Counted from the first letter of the stretch, positions 9,224 through 18,000 are shown. The stretch is DNA of 64,000 bases from Ochrobactrum chromiisoli (GCF_026241335.1 NZ_JAPHAV010000014.1:22038-86037); one strand, 5' to 3'. A program made the numbers and translations. The notes: generated from the letters alone by a model not told the origin.

Positions 9224-9252
9224 GATATAATCGCAATGATGTGTCCATTCAA
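9224..9252 (-). promoter_or_regulatory. Candidate sigma-70 promoter for odc
   Basis: On the minus strand TTGAAT (9252-9247) and TATATC (9229-9224) are separated by 17 nt, close to the vegetative consensus. A start site near 9217 would give a ~400-nt leader before odc, matching the expected length of the speF RNA. Confidence 0.5.
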
Positions 9253-9707
9253 TGACAAATCTTTGTCGCGGCAAAATTATTTTTGCGGCGGGTAATCCAC
9301 CCGCTGCGCTTGCCATTGTTCAATAATAGTGAAACATTCTACCGCAAAGCTTAAGCTTTAATTGACTATATCCCCGGATTCTCGTCGCTGGTTGTGAACA
9401 ATGACGCCTTTCGATCCGCTTAACGCGATCATCGCAAAGCCCGAAAAGCCCCTGCCCCCAGCGGAAGGCGGACGGCCTAAAGGTGAGCGTGTGGCTGTAA
9501 AAAGCATTTCTGACGTGGCCGGAATGCCAAATGGGCGCAGAAATCGGCAAATTTTGACCGAATCAGTTGCCCGCCAAAGCAGCGACAGCACGCGTTTCAC
9601 ACAACAATTGGAAACAATCATTGGCGACAATGCGGCGCGCACCTTGCCAACCGTACCGGATGCTGATTGCACTCTATCGACACATTCTTGAAAAACAGGA
9701 CCAGGCC
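9253..9707. other. Intergenic region, no gene recognised
   Basis: About 455 bases between the odc promoter and the lysR start. Open frames exist on both strands (for example 9401-9691 plus and 9358-9672 minus), but their products are low-complexity, resemble nothing I know, and lack credible ribosome sites. The lysR promoter should lie in the right-hand part. No clear -35/-10 pair stood out. Confidence 0.6.
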
Positions 9708-10610
9708 ATGGATACCCTTACACGTATGCGCGCATTCATCGACGTGGTCGAAGCAGAGGGCTTTTCGGCTGCTGCGCGAAAGATCGGACGATCCAAGGCG
9801 CTGCTTTCCAAATATGTGCGTGAGCTGGAAGACGAGCTCGGCGCACGACTTTTAAACCGCACAACACGCCAGTTCTCGCTGACAGAGGCAGGCCATACCT
9901 ATTACCATCGTGCGGTTGAGATCATTCGCGAGATTGATGCGTTGCAGGATGCTGTCAGCGAAACAAGCTCGGATGCGCGCGGTCGCATCAAGCTTTCAGC
10001 GCCGCGCACCTTTGCCGATGCGGTGATCGGGCAATCGCTGATCGATTTCTGTCTGGCCCATCCGGAAATCGTGCTCGACGTGCGGCTGGATGATCGTTTC
10101 GTTGATATGGTGGAAGAAGGTTTTGACCTCGCAATCCGCATTACGCGCCTGCAAGACTCTTCTCTCATCGCCAAAAGGCTTTCGCCTTTCCATTCCGTGC
10201 TTTGTGGTGCACCGTCCCTGATCGAACGCGTTGGTAAGCCGGAACGCCCGGAAGACCTGGCTGACAAGCCTTGTATCATTGATACCAATGCGCGCTCACG
10301 CAACAACTGGCATTTCCGCAATACTGACGGCTCAATGATGACGGTAACGGTCAATGGCCCGATTGAAATCAACAGCCCGGTTGCAACCAAAACTGCCGCA
10401 CTTGCAGGACTTGGTTTTTGCTCGCTTCCGGCCTTTATTGCAGAAGAAGAAATCGAGCGGGGTCGCCTCATTCCTTGTCTTGAGGAGTTTATCGTCAAGG
10501 ACGGCGGTATTTATGCCGTCTATCCGCATCGCCGCTACCTCCCGGCCAAAATCCGCGCGCTTGTGGACTTCCTGACCCAATGGTTCAAGGATCGTGAAGC
10601 GCGTGCATAG
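9708..10610 (+). CDS. LysR family transcriptional regulator
   Basis: A 300-residue protein, the usual LysR length. The winged helix-turn-helix occupies residues 1-60 (MRAFIDVVEAEGFSAAARK, then LSKYVRELEDELGARLLNR), followed by a substrate-binding effector domain of the CrgA-like group. The chosen ATG at 9708 matches the family N-terminus; an upstream in-frame extension to 9567 does not. The natural target is unknown. The gene faces away from odc across 890 nt and precedes the Ni/Co export pair by 72 nt, so it could regulate either, itself, or a distant locus. Confidence 0.9.
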   Translation: MDTLTRMRAFIDVVEAEGFSAAARKIGRSKALLSKYVRELEDELGARLLNRTTRQFSLTEAGHTYYHRAVEIIREIDALQDAVSETSSDARGRIKLSAPRTFADAVIGQSLIDFCLAHPEIVLDVRLDDRFVDMVEEGFDLAIRITRLQDSSLIAKRLSPFHSVLCGAPSLIERVGKPERPEDLADKPCIIDTNARSRNNWHFRNTDGSMMTVTVNGPIEINSPVATKTAALAGLGFCSLPAFIAEEEIERGRLIPCLEEFIVKDGGIYAVYPHRRYLPAKIRALVDFLTQWFKDREARA

Positions 10611-10682
10611 AAAAGGCTGCCCTCGTCCCACTTTTGCCGCCTTCACGACTATGCGTTAGAGACGAATTCACGGAACCCCTAT

Positions 10683-11363
10683 ATGCACGATTTGCGCTCA
10701 TGGCTGAAACGCCCGATTGTCCTTGCCGTAACACTGACCACAGTGTTGACGCCCATGGCTGCGAAAGCGCATCCGCATGTTTTTGCCGATGCAAGGCTGG
10801 AGCTGACGATTGCGCCGGACGGCACGGTGGAAAAGCTCGCGCATATCTGGCGTTTCGATGATGTGTTTTCATCAACTGTTTTGATGGAGTTTGACAAGAA
10901 CGGTGATTTGCAGCTTGACAGAAATGAGCTGATTGACCTTGGTCATGTGATCAACGGCTCTATCGCCGAATACAAATATTTTCAGACTGTGCTTGCGGAC
11001 GGAAAAGATGTCAAAATGGCGCGCCCCACCGACTTGGCCGCAGACTTCTCCGACAATCACCTGCTGATCGTTTTTACCAGCAAACCAGAAAAGCCACTGA
11101 AGCTTGAACCCGGACACACGGTCAGCTTCGGTGTGTATGATCCGACCTTTTATACGGCCATCGACTATGTGAGTGACAAGGAACTTGTCGTCAAAGGTCT
11201 GCCTGCGGGCTGCAAATCCAAGGTGGTGCGCCCTGACCCCGATGAAGCCCTTGCGCAAAATCAGGGCACCCTGACAGACGCCTTTTTCAATGATCCGGCT
11301 GGCACAGATATGTCAAAGATTTTCGCCACCCGCCTTGAGATACACTGCGAGAAAAAGGGATAA
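10683..11363 (+). CDS. DUF1007 family periplasmic protein (metal-transport associated)
   Basis: A 226-residue protein with a signal peptide (hydrophobic segment LAVTLTTVLTPMAAKA, cleavage probably before HPHVF). The mature N-terminus HPHVFADA is the mark of DUF1007 proteins, whose His-rich start has been suggested to bind a metal. These proteins are habitually encoded next to nickel/cobalt transporters, as here, where the RcnA-like gene starts 8 nt after the stop. The likely role is a periplasmic accessory to Ni/Co export or metal handling. An EF-hand-like DKNGDLQLDRNEL segment is also visible (about residues 72-84) and is worth noting as a possible cation site. Confidence 0.85.
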   Translation: MHDLRSWLKRPIVLAVTLTTVLTPMAAKAHPHVFADARLELTIAPDGTVEKLAHIWRFDDVFSSTVLMEFDKNGDLQLDRNELIDLGHVINGSIAEYKYFQTVLADGKDVKMARPTDLAADFSDNHLLIVFTSKPEKPLKLEPGHTVSFGVYDPTFYTAIDYVSDKELVVKGLPAGCKSKVVRPDPDEALAQNQGTLTDAFFNDPAGTDMSKIFATRLEIHCEKKG

Positions 11364-11371
11364 GCAGCCTT

Positions 11372-12472
11372 ATGAAGAATTCGGTCCGTTTCATTCTCAC
11401 AGCCTGCCTTATGATGATCGCCGCCAACGCTCTGGCACAATCATCATTGGGCATCGGTGCCAATGAAGTCGCCATGAAACCGACCGGACCTTTTGCGCAT
11501 ATCATTTTATGGATGAATGAACAGCAGCGCAGCTTCTATCTCGCGATGACAACCGCGCTCAAAGCCATGCGTGAAGACCCATGGCAGGCATCGGTGCTGA
11601 TCGGCCTTTCCTTCATTTATGGTATTTTCCATGCCGCCGGCCCCGGCCACGGCAAGGCGGTGATTTCATCTTACATGATCGCCAATGAAACGGCGCTGCG
11701 GCGCGGTATCATGCTGTCTTTCGTCTCGTCGATGTTACAGGCCATCGTTGCGATTATTGTGGTGGGACTTGCATGGCTTTTGCTGCGCGGCACCGGAATT
11801 TCGATGAACCAGACGGCGCGCTATATGGAAATAGCGAGCTTTGCACTGGTGCTGTTCTTTGGCCTCTGGCTTCTGATCCGCAAGCTGCCGCTTCTGTTTC
11901 GGAAACGCGACAGCGCCGAACCATCTCCGACAAGCACTCTTTTTGCGGCATCGCCTCAGACTGCAATAGCCAGTGGTCCTGCATGGCAGGGCAGCGTTTC
12001 GCAAAGCACACGCGCAGCAGCCACAAGCAGCACCGTCAAGCTGAACTACAAACCCGCCAATGCCACGGCGGATCACGTCTTTATCGGCGAAGGCGATATC
12101 TGCGCAGACTGCGGCAGTGCCCATATTGCCGATCCATCAGCCCTAGAAGGCGAATTTAACTGGAAAACGGCATGGTCCGCCATTCTGTCCGTCGGTCTGC
12201 GCCCCTGCTCGGGTGCACTGATCGTGCTCACATTCTCGCTTTTGAATGGCATTTTGCTTGGTGGCTTGCTCTCAACCTTCGCAATGGCCTTTGGCACATT
12301 TATAACGGTTGCAGCACTCGCAACCCTTGCCGTCACCGCCAAAAATACAGCCCTGCGCATTGCGGGACACAATGCGGCTTCCGGCAGGCTGAAAGCTGGA
12401 ATTGAAGTTGCGGCAGCACTGTTTATCGCCTTGACCGGCGCATTGCTGCTTAGTGCTGCTTTGAGCTATTAA
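11372..12472 (+). CDS. RcnA-like nickel/cobalt efflux transporter
   Basis: A 366-residue inner-membrane protein of the NicO/RcnA group. It has an N-terminal hydrophobic or signal segment, then FHAAGPGHGKAV at 86-97, where His87 and His93 sit in the family's metal-path motif, and further helices with GLRPCSGALIVL near residues 275-286. A long hydrophilic loop (about 175-260) holds a GDICADCGSAH segment with two Cys and a His that could sense or bind metal. RcnA itself has a His-rich loop here, so this loop is unusual. It forms an operon with the DUF1007 gene. Its last 23 nt overlap the end of a convergent small membrane-protein gene. Confidence 0.86.
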   Translation: MKNSVRFILTACLMMIAANALAQSSLGIGANEVAMKPTGPFAHIILWMNEQQRSFYLAMTTALKAMREDPWQASVLIGLSFIYGIFHAAGPGHGKAVISSYMIANETALRRGIMLSFVSSMLQAIVAIIVVGLAWLLLRGTGISMNQTARYMEIASFALVLFFGLWLLIRKLPLLFRKRDSAEPSPTSTLFAASPQTAIASGPAWQGSVSQSTRAAATSSTVKLNYKPANATADHVFIGEGDICADCGSAHIADPSALEGEFNWKTAWSAILSVGLRPCSGALIVLTFSLLNGILLGGLLSTFAMAFGTFITVAALATLAVTAKNTALRIAGHNAASGRLKAGIEVAAALFIALTGALLLSAALSY

Positions 12473-12674
12473 TTTTCTTCTGATAGCGCGCGCGCAACCA
12501 GAATATCGCGAAAAAGCTCAACACGAAGACGATCGGAAAGATGACGGCGGCAATCTGCGAACGCTCGCCAAGCATCAACATGATAGTCGGCACAAAATAA
12601 GCGAGAACGCCGAAGCCGACCAGAATGACGGCTGCGGCGATTGCCGGATTGCTCTTCTTCGGTTCAGCCACCAA
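12450..12674 (-). CDS. Small two-helix membrane protein, unknown function
   Basis: A 74-residue protein with two predicted membrane helices (about 10-30 and 40-60) and a basic C-terminus. The start is TTG 12674 (or GTG 12671), with AGAGGA 8 nt before the TTG. It overlaps the stop of the upstream GNAT gene by 11 nt, which supports translational coupling and a real gene. The 3' end overlaps the convergent RcnA-like gene by 23 nt. I do not recognise the family. Confidence 0.7.
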   Translation of the reverse strand: MVAEPKKSNPAIAAAVILVGFGVLAYFVPTIMLMLGERSQIAAVIFPIVFVLSFFAIFWLRARYQKKINSSKQH

Positions 12675-13341
12675 TGCGAAAATCCTCTAACTTTCTGATC
12701 TGCTGACCGTCACTATCAAAATTTTCCGGCGCAAGCCATGCCTGATAGGCATTCTTTAATGCAGGCCATTCACTATCGATGATGGAAAACCAGGATGTAT
12801 CGCGGTTTTTGCCCTTCACGACCATATGCTGGCGAAACGTGCCTTCAAACGTAAAACCAAAACGTGTCGCTGCACGCTTGGAAGGCGCATTTTCATCGTT
12901 GCATTTCCACTCATAGCGGCGATAGCCAAGCTCATCGAAAACATACTGCATAAACAGAAACTGTGCTTCCGTTGCAGCCGGCTTGCGTGAAATCAGCGGC
13001 CCCCAATAGACACTTCCAATCTCAATTACACCATGAACCGGATCAATACGCATCAGCGCCTGACGACCAGCGACCTTGCCGGTTGCTTTATCGACAACCG
13101 CGAAGAACAAAGAATCTTCATTGCTCGACGCCTTTTCAAGCCAGGGCTGAAAAGCCTCACGCGTTGCCGGTGGAACCTCGAACAGCCAGGTAAAGCGCTG
13201 ATCCGCATCCTCAACCGACGAGGCCGCAAAAAGCTCGTCACCATGCTTTTGTGCATCAAGTGGCTCAAGCCTGACATAGCGGCCCTCCAGCGCCTTGCGC
13301 TCCGGCTTCGCTCGGGTGGTCCAGTTCTGCAAATCAGTCAT
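12664..13341 (-). CDS. GNAT acetyltransferase, RimJ/RimL type
   Basis: A 225-residue protein. It begins with the RYVRLEPLD strand typical of RimJ/RimL acetyltransferases and ends the domain with ENAPSKRAATRFGFTFEG, the conserved N-x-x-S-x-x-x-x-x-x-x-G-F motif. Members acetylate ribosomal-protein N-termini, aminoglycosides or small molecules; the substrate here is unknown. The ATG at 13341 has GGGAG 6 nt upstream. It is the first gene of a two-gene unit with the small membrane protein. A composite repeat lies directly upstream. Confidence 0.87.
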   Translation of the reverse strand: MTDLQNWTTRAKPERKALEGRYVRLEPLDAQKHGDELFAASSVEDADQRFTWLFEVPPATREAFQPWLEKASSNEDSLFFAVVDKATGKVAGRQALMRIDPVHGVIEIGSVYWGPLISRKPAATEAQFLFMQYVFDELGYRRYEWKCNDENAPSKRAATRFGFTFEGTFRQHMVVKGKNRDTSWFSIIDSEWPALKNAYQAWLAPENFDSDGQQIRKLEDFRIGG

Positions 13342-13354
13342 GTCATGCTCCCGT

Positions 13355-13456
13355 TTAGAGCGTGTTTCGATCTGAATTCATCAGATCGGCGCTTTCACTT
13401 ATTATTCTCACGCACATCTTATCCGAAAGCCGCTTCACACTTTTCGGGATACGCTG
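13355..13456 (-). repeat. Composite rhizobial-type intergenic repeat, copy 1
   Basis: Read on the minus strand this has two parts: an imperfect dyad (TATCCCGAAAA ... TTTCGGATAAGATG) followed by an AGCGCCGATCTGA / TCAGATCG palindrome. The same two parts in the same order occur on the plus strand at 63432-63528, and the first part alone at 46270-46335. It resembles the short RIME-like mosaic repeats known from rhizobia and Brucella. It lies between the GNAT start and the modC end. Confidence 0.8.
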
Positions 13457-13509
13457 TTTTCAGACAGGAGCATAAAAGACGGATCACGCAAACAGGAAAA
13501 TTGTCACCC

Positions 13510-14589
13510 TTATTTTTCTCTTATTGCGGCACGATCCACGGAGACGGCTTTGACCAGCGCGATGACATGCTCCCCTTCCCGAAGCGCAAGCTCATCAACC
13601 GAACGTCGCGTCAGCCGTGCCCCCAGACGTCGCCCTTGAAAATCCAGTTCCAACAGCGCATTCGGCCCGTCAGCGCCAATAATTTTTCGGATGGTAACAG
13701 GCAGGATATTACGAATACTGATGGAATCTGGAACAATACGGGCGATGGAAACATCCCGCGCACGAACCCGCAGCCGCACATGCATATTTTCGCGTAAGCC
13801 AGCATCACCGAGTTGAAATGTTGCACCATCTAGGTTGATTTCGGCCAGCTCGTATCTGGCATCGTAATTTGCAACAGTACCCTCGAGAAGCACACCACTG
13901 CTGTCGCCTTCCGGGTCGATCAGCGGGAAAATCTCGGCAGCCGGGCCGCTGGCCTTCACTTTGCCAGCCGACAACAGCACGATCTCATCGGCAAGCCGGG
14001 CGACCTCATCGATTTCATGACTCACATAGACAATCGGCACATGGCTTTCATCGCGAAGCCGTTCAATAAAGGGCAATATTTCCTGCCTGCGGGCATGGTC
14101 AAGCGACGACAGAGGTTCGTCGAGCAGCAAAAGTGCAGGATCGGACAAAAGCGCACGGCCAATGGCCACACGCTGGCGTTCACCGCCTGAAAGGGTTGCC
14201 GGACGACGATTGAGCAAGTGATCAATGCCCAAAAGCGCGACGACCTCATCAAGGCTGCGGGTGGTTTCACGGCGGCCAGCCCAGCGCGCATAAGTGAGAT
14301 TGCCCTTCACACTCATATGCGGAAACAGCCGTGCCTCCTGAAAAACATAACCGATACGACGCTTTTCGGGCGGCAGGTTGATACCCTTTTGGGCCTCGAA
14401 AAGCACGAAATCGCCAATCGCGATCCGCCCGGTTTCCGGGCGTAATGTACCTGCAATCATCTTGAGCAGCGTGGTCTTGCCAGCGCCCGAATGACCAAAA
14501 AGTGCTGTCACGCCCCAACCGGCTGAAAAATTGGCCTCAACTGCAAACTTACCATTGTGGCCAGTGACAGAAACGCTAAGCCCGCTCAT
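13510..14589 (-). CDS. modC: Molybdate ABC transporter ATP-binding protein
   Basis: A 359-residue ATPase that powers molybdate import. Walker A is GHSGAGKTT at 32-40, the signature is LSGGERQR near 135-142, Walker B is LLLLDEPLSSLD followed by the His-switch YVSHE, and a C-terminal TOBE/Mop-like domain (about 290-355) is typical of ModC. The start at 14589 overlaps the modB stop by ATGA. An 11-codon upstream extension is possible but would overlap modB further. Confidence 0.94.
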   Translation of the reverse strand: MSGLSVSVTGHNGKFAVEANFSAGWGVTALFGHSGAGKTTLLKMIAGTLRPETGRIAIGDFVLFEAQKGINLPPEKRRIGYVFQEARLFPHMSVKGNLTYARWAGRRETTRSLDEVVALLGIDHLLNRRPATLSGGERQRVAIGRALLSDPALLLLDEPLSSLDHARRQEILPFIERLRDESHVPIVYVSHEIDEVARLADEIVLLSAGKVKASGPAAEIFPLIDPEGDSSGVLLEGTVANYDARYELAEINLDGATFQLGDAGLRENMHVRLRVRARDVSIARIVPDSISIRNILPVTIRKIIGADGPNALLELDFQGRRLGARLTRRSVDELALREGEHVIALVKAVSVDRAAIREK

Positions 14590-15269
14590 TTTGCGTCTCC
14601 TGCGAGCTTGCGCTGCAACCATTCAGAAAGCACCACCGCGCCAATCGAAATGGCTGCGGAAATCGCAATCAGGCGCAGCGCTTCTGCATCACCCGTTGGA
14701 GTCTGCAACAAGGAATAAATAGCCAGCGAAAGCGTTTGTGTCTCGCCGGGAATGTTGGAAACAAAGGTGATCGTCGCGCCAAACTCGCCCAATGCCTTGG
14801 CAAATCCCAACACACCACCGGCCAGAATACCCGGTAGCAAGGGCGGCAATATCACCGTACAAAAAGCCGTCAGCCTGTTGGCTCCGAGCGTGCGCGCCGC
14901 TTCTTCCAGCCCACGATCCAGCCCTTCGATAGAAAGGCGTATCGGGCGAACAAGCAATGGAAATGCCATGACGCCAGCAGCAAGGGCGGCCCCCGTCCAG
15001 CGGAAAGAAAAGGAAAGGCCAAGCCATTCGTGCAAGGGTGCGCCAAGCGCACCCCGCGATCCAAACAGGATCAAAAGCAGATAACCCGTCACCACCGGCG
15101 GCAACACCAGCGGCATGGTAACGATGGCCTGCGCAAGCGACTTGCCCGGAAAATTAAACCGGGCAAGAATCCATGCAACAAGAAAGGCGACTGGCAGCGC
15201 CACAACAATAGCTATCCCGGCAACCCGGAGCGACAGAGCAACAATCTGCCAGACATGCCCTTCCATCAT
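14586..15269 (-). CDS. modB: Molybdate ABC transporter permease
   Basis: A 227-residue inner-membrane permease with about five helices and the LEEAARTLGANRLTAFCTVILP EAA-loop that couples to ModC. The length is normal for ModB. It overlaps modA by a TAATG junction and modC by ATGA, so the three genes form one translationally coupled operon, modA-modB-modC, read on the minus strand. Confidence 0.94.
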   Translation of the reverse strand: MMEGHVWQIVALSLRVAGIAIVVALPVAFLVAWILARFNFPGKSLAQAIVTMPLVLPPVVTGYLLLILFGSRGALGAPLHEWLGLSFSFRWTGAALAAGVMAFPLLVRPIRLSIEGLDRGLEEAARTLGANRLTAFCTVILPPLLPGILAGGVLGFAKALGEFGATITFVSNIPGETQTLSLAIYSLLQTPTGDAEALRLIAISAAISIGAVVLSEWLQRKLAGDAK

Positions 15270-16024
15270 TACTGTGCCGCCTCTTTAGCGCCTACAAAGC
15301 CCTTGTCCCTGATGATCGCCTGACCGGCATCGCTTTCAAGGAACGCAAGGAATGCCTTGGCGGCATTACTTTCATTCTTGGCGATCAGTGCTGCCGGATA
15401 AAGGATCGGCGCATGGCTTGAGGCCGGAAAGCGATAGGCTTCAACCAGATCAGGCACCACAGCACGATCCGATGCATAGACAATGGCCGCTTTCACTTCG
15501 GCGCGGCTCACATATTGCAGCGCAACACGCACATTTTCCGTGAACACGGCGTTCTTTTCAACGTCATTCCAAATGCCGAGCTTTTCAAGGGCTGCCTTGC
15601 CATATTTGCCTGCCGGAACATTGGACGGATCGCCCATGGCAAAACGACCAGCGCCCAAAAGGTCTTTCGCATCGCCCTTTGCATCGTCCTTCTGCGTTGC
15701 AATCACCAGCGCATTGCCAGCAATCACCTTGCGCGATGCTTTGTCGATCAGGTCAGCTTTTTCGACATAATCCATCCAGTCAAGATCGGCGGAAATGAAA
15801 ATCTGTGCCGGAGCGCCCTGCTCGATCTGCTTTGCCAGAACCGAAGATGAAGCGAAGGAAGCAACAACCTCTGTGCCATCCTTGGCCTTGAACTGCTTGG
15901 CGGCTTCCTCAATCACGTCTTTCATGCTGGCGGCGGCAAAAACGGTAACCTTCTCGGCTGCCTGCGCGACCGATGCGATACTTCCAGCGAATACAACGAG
16001 GAATGCAGCGAGTATTTTTTTCAT
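15269..16024 (-). CDS. modA: Molybdate ABC transporter substrate-binding protein
   Basis: A 251-residue periplasmic protein. The signal peptide covers residues 1-22 (cleavage after VAQA), and the mature domain has the ModA marks FAAASMKDVI near the start, ASSSVLAKQIEQGAPA and ISADLDWMD. It captures molybdate (or tungstate) for ModBC. It is the first gene of the operon. A perfect 7-bp inverted repeat sits 14 nt before the start codon (16038-16059) and may be the operator. Confidence 0.94.
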   Translation of the reverse strand: MKKILAAFLVVFAGSIASVAQAAEKVTVFAAASMKDVIEEAAKQFKAKDGTEVVASFASSSVLAKQIEQGAPAQIFISADLDWMDYVEKADLIDKASRKVIAGNALVIATQKDDAKGDAKDLLGAGRFAMGDPSNVPAGKYGKAALEKLGIWNDVEKNAVFTENVRVALQYVSRAEVKAAIVYASDRAVVPDLVEAYRFPASSHAPILYPAALIAKNESNAAKAFLAFLESDAGQAIIRDKGFVGAKEAAQ

Positions 16025-16037
16025 GTGCGTTCTCCAC

Positions 16038-16059
16038 TTTGTCCCCGATTGCGGACAAA
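16038..16059 (-). promoter_or_regulatory. Candidate operator upstream of modA
   Basis: TTTGTCC (16038-16044) and GGACAAA (16053-16059) form a perfect 7-bp inverted repeat with an 8-nt spacer. It lies just upstream of the modA ribosome site (GTGGAGA) and right behind a TATGAT that could be a -10 element. A repressor bound here would cover the start site. It does not match the E. coli ModE consensus, so the binding protein is unknown. Confidence 0.5.
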
Positions 16060-16315
16060 CACCATCATACGCCGGAGCATCCAGCGCTGTTCCTGTTCAG
16101 GCACCAAGTGTCAAACTCAATGCTCTGACTTGCGATGATGGGTATGATGGAAGCAAACGCGACCCGGATGCCGTCAGACCCTTTTCACACGGGCGCCCAT
16201 GCAAAAGCCGCCCAAATTTCCGCAACGAATCCAAATCGTTCCGAAAACACGGTCACATTAATGCGCGTTATTGAGTTTTGCCAGCCCCTCAGCCGTGATG
16301 CGGCATCAGAACCCA

Positions 16316-16335
16316 CGGGCGCTGATCAGCGCCCG
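16316..16335. other. Perfect 20-bp palindrome at the 3' end of trhO
   Basis: CGGGCGCTGA followed directly by its reverse complement spans the trhO stop codon (16326-16328). As RNA it would form a stable short hairpin at the 3' end of the trhO message. No T-run follows on the minus strand, so it may protect or weakly terminate rather than act as a full terminator. Confidence 0.5.
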
Positions 16336-17246
16336 ATATGCTTGTGGCTTGAACCGCGAAGCTTGGCGAGCCGGACCTGCTTTTCACGTTCCGCAAAACG
16401 TGCACGGTCTTCCGGCGTGCGCTCGTCATAGCAACCAGCGCAGGAAATGCCTTCCTCAAAAAACTGCGAAAGCTTGTCTTCTGCGGTGATTGGACGGCGG
16501 CAGGCACGGCAAAGCTCGATATCGCTTTCCGTCAAACCATGGCCAATTGCCACGCGTTCATCAAACACGAAACAATCACCATTCCACATGCTTTCTTCGC
16601 GCGGCACTTCTTCAAGATATTTCAGAATGCCGCCCTTGAGGTGGAACACATCGTCAAAGCCAAGCCCCTTGACGAAAGCTGTCGCCTTCTCACAGCGAAT
16701 GCCGCCGGTGCAGAACATGGCAATCTTCTTGCCTTCAAGCTTGTCGCGGTTCTGCTCCACCCATTGCGGGAATTCGCGGAATGTCTTGGTGTTTGGATCA
16801 AGCGCGCCTTCGAATGTGCCAATGGCATATTCATAATCATTGCGTGTATCGACAACCACAGTGTTGTCATCGGCAATCAGCGCATTCCAGTCCTTGGGCG
16901 CAACATAAGTGCCAACGCTTTTTAGCGGATCAATGCCGTCCACACCCATGGTGACAATCTCGCGCTTTAACCGCACTTTCATGCGGTAAAACGGCATTTC
17001 GCTGGCATGAGAATACTTGAGTTCAGGATTGGCAAGCGCGGGAATTGCGGTAATAAAGGCAATCAGCTTCTCAATGGCAGGCTTACTTCCAGCAACCGTG
17101 CCATTGATCCCTTCAGCAGCAAGCAGCAGCGTCCCCTTGATCCCGTTCGCGCAGCAAAGCTCAGCCAGCGGCTCACGCAGGCTTTCATATTGCGGCAGCG
17201 GTGCAAAGCAATAAAGGGCGGCAACGGTGAAGGGCAAATTGCTCAT
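16326..17246 (-). CDS. trhO: tRNA uridine(34) hydroxylase, rhodanese-related
   Basis: A 306-residue cytosolic protein of the YceA/TrhO family, which hydroxylates U34 of certain tRNAs on the way to 5-(carboxy)methoxyuridine. An N-terminal ferredoxin-like domain with the AAEGINGT motif (43-50) is followed by a rhodanese domain with [10 protein letters not shown] (131-140) and the catalytic loop CTGGIRC (179-185). The C-terminal CRACRRP and CAGC pairs form a zinc-like knuckle. The length is standard. It is monocistronic as far as seen. Confidence 0.93.
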   Translation of the reverse strand: MSNLPFTVAALYCFAPLPQYESLREPLAELCCANGIKGTLLLAAEGINGTVAGSKPAIEKLIAFITAIPALANPELKYSHASEMPFYRMKVRLKREIVTMGVDGIDPLKSVGTYVAPKDWNALIADDNTVVVDTRNDYEYAIGTFEGALDPNTKTFREFPQWVEQNRDKLEGKKIAMFCTGGIRCEKATAFVKGLGFDDVFHLKGGILKYLEEVPREESMWNGDCFVFDERVAIGHGLTESDIELCRACRRPITAEDKLSQFFEEGISCAGCYDERTPEDRARFAEREKQVRLAKLRGSSHKHIGR

Positions 17247-17376
17247 GGTTTCTATCTCTTTTGAATTTATCCCGGACTAGTCCCCGAACGCGGCAAATTC
17301 AAGTTATTTATCCCCCGACCCTCCGGGGCAGCGACAATCTGGCATCGATCACTGTAATTTTCACAGGAGAAACCAG

Positions 17377-17988
17377 ATGTTTGACACAAATACTTTCGCA
17401 GAAATCATTGCGCTGGCACAAGAAGCAGGGATTGAGCCTGCAACCCTTCTCGCAGTGGCAGAAGTAGAAAGTGGCGGCCGTGCACTTTATCACATCAAGG
17501 GTGTACAAGAACCGGCCATCCGCTTTGAAGGTCACTATTTTGATCGCAGACTTTCGGGGCGCGTGCGTGATCAGGCACGCAAGGCTGGATTGTCATCGCC
17601 AGAAGCAGGGCGCGTACGCAATCCCAAAACGCAAAGCGAGCGCTGGCTTCTGCTCGAGCGGGCTATGTTTATCCATAAAAAAGCGGCGCTTGAATCCACC
17701 TCATGGGGATTAGGCCAGGTTATGGGTGCGCATTGGGAATGGCTGGGTTATGGCAGCGTTGATGAACTGGTGGCCGAGGCACGCAATTCTGTTGGCGGAC
17801 AGATCGGACTGATGCTGAACTTCATCGACAAAGCCGGATTGAAAACAGCCTTGCAGGCGAAAGATTGGCGCAATTTTGCACGGCGCTATAATGGGCCAGC
17901 CTTTGCGCGCAACCAGTACGACACGCGCATGGCGACAGCCTATGAACGTTGGAACAAAAGCCTGCATCACCTGGCCAAGACGGCTTAA
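17377..17988 (+). CDS. Phage-type N-acetylmuramidase (DUF3380-like)
   Basis: A 203-residue protein with no signal peptide or membrane helix. The start LAVAEVESGGRA (Glu29/Glu31 near the expected catalytic position) and SWGLGQVMGAHWEWLGY near 107-123 match the peptidoglycan N-acetylmuramidase domain found in phage endolysins. CACAGGAG precedes the ATG by about 7 nt. No other phage gene is nearby, so this is probably a domesticated lysin whose export route (holin, or T4SS- or flagellum-linked) is not visible here. It is convergent with the PIG-L gene, 12 nt apart. Confidence 0.82.
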   Translation: MFDTNTFAEIIALAQEAGIEPATLLAVAEVESGGRALYHIKGVQEPAIRFEGHYFDRRLSGRVRDQARKAGLSSPEAGRVRNPKTQSERWLLLERAMFIHKKAALESTSWGLGQVMGAHWEWLGYGSVDELVAEARNSVGGQIGLMLNFIDKAGLKTALQAKDWRNFARRYNGPAFARNQYDTRMATAYERWNKSLHHLAKTA

Positions 17989-18000
17989 ACGCCAAAAGTT

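Noticed and set aside
8949..9248. Minus-strand 99-codon frame in the odc leader as a regulatory peptide
   Set aside because: No ribosome site, no family likeness, and it would have to start within the promoter; the region is better explained as structured RNA.
9401..9691. Plus-strand 96-codon frame before lysR
   Set aside because: Low-complexity product without ribosome site; overlapping frames on the other strand are equally long.
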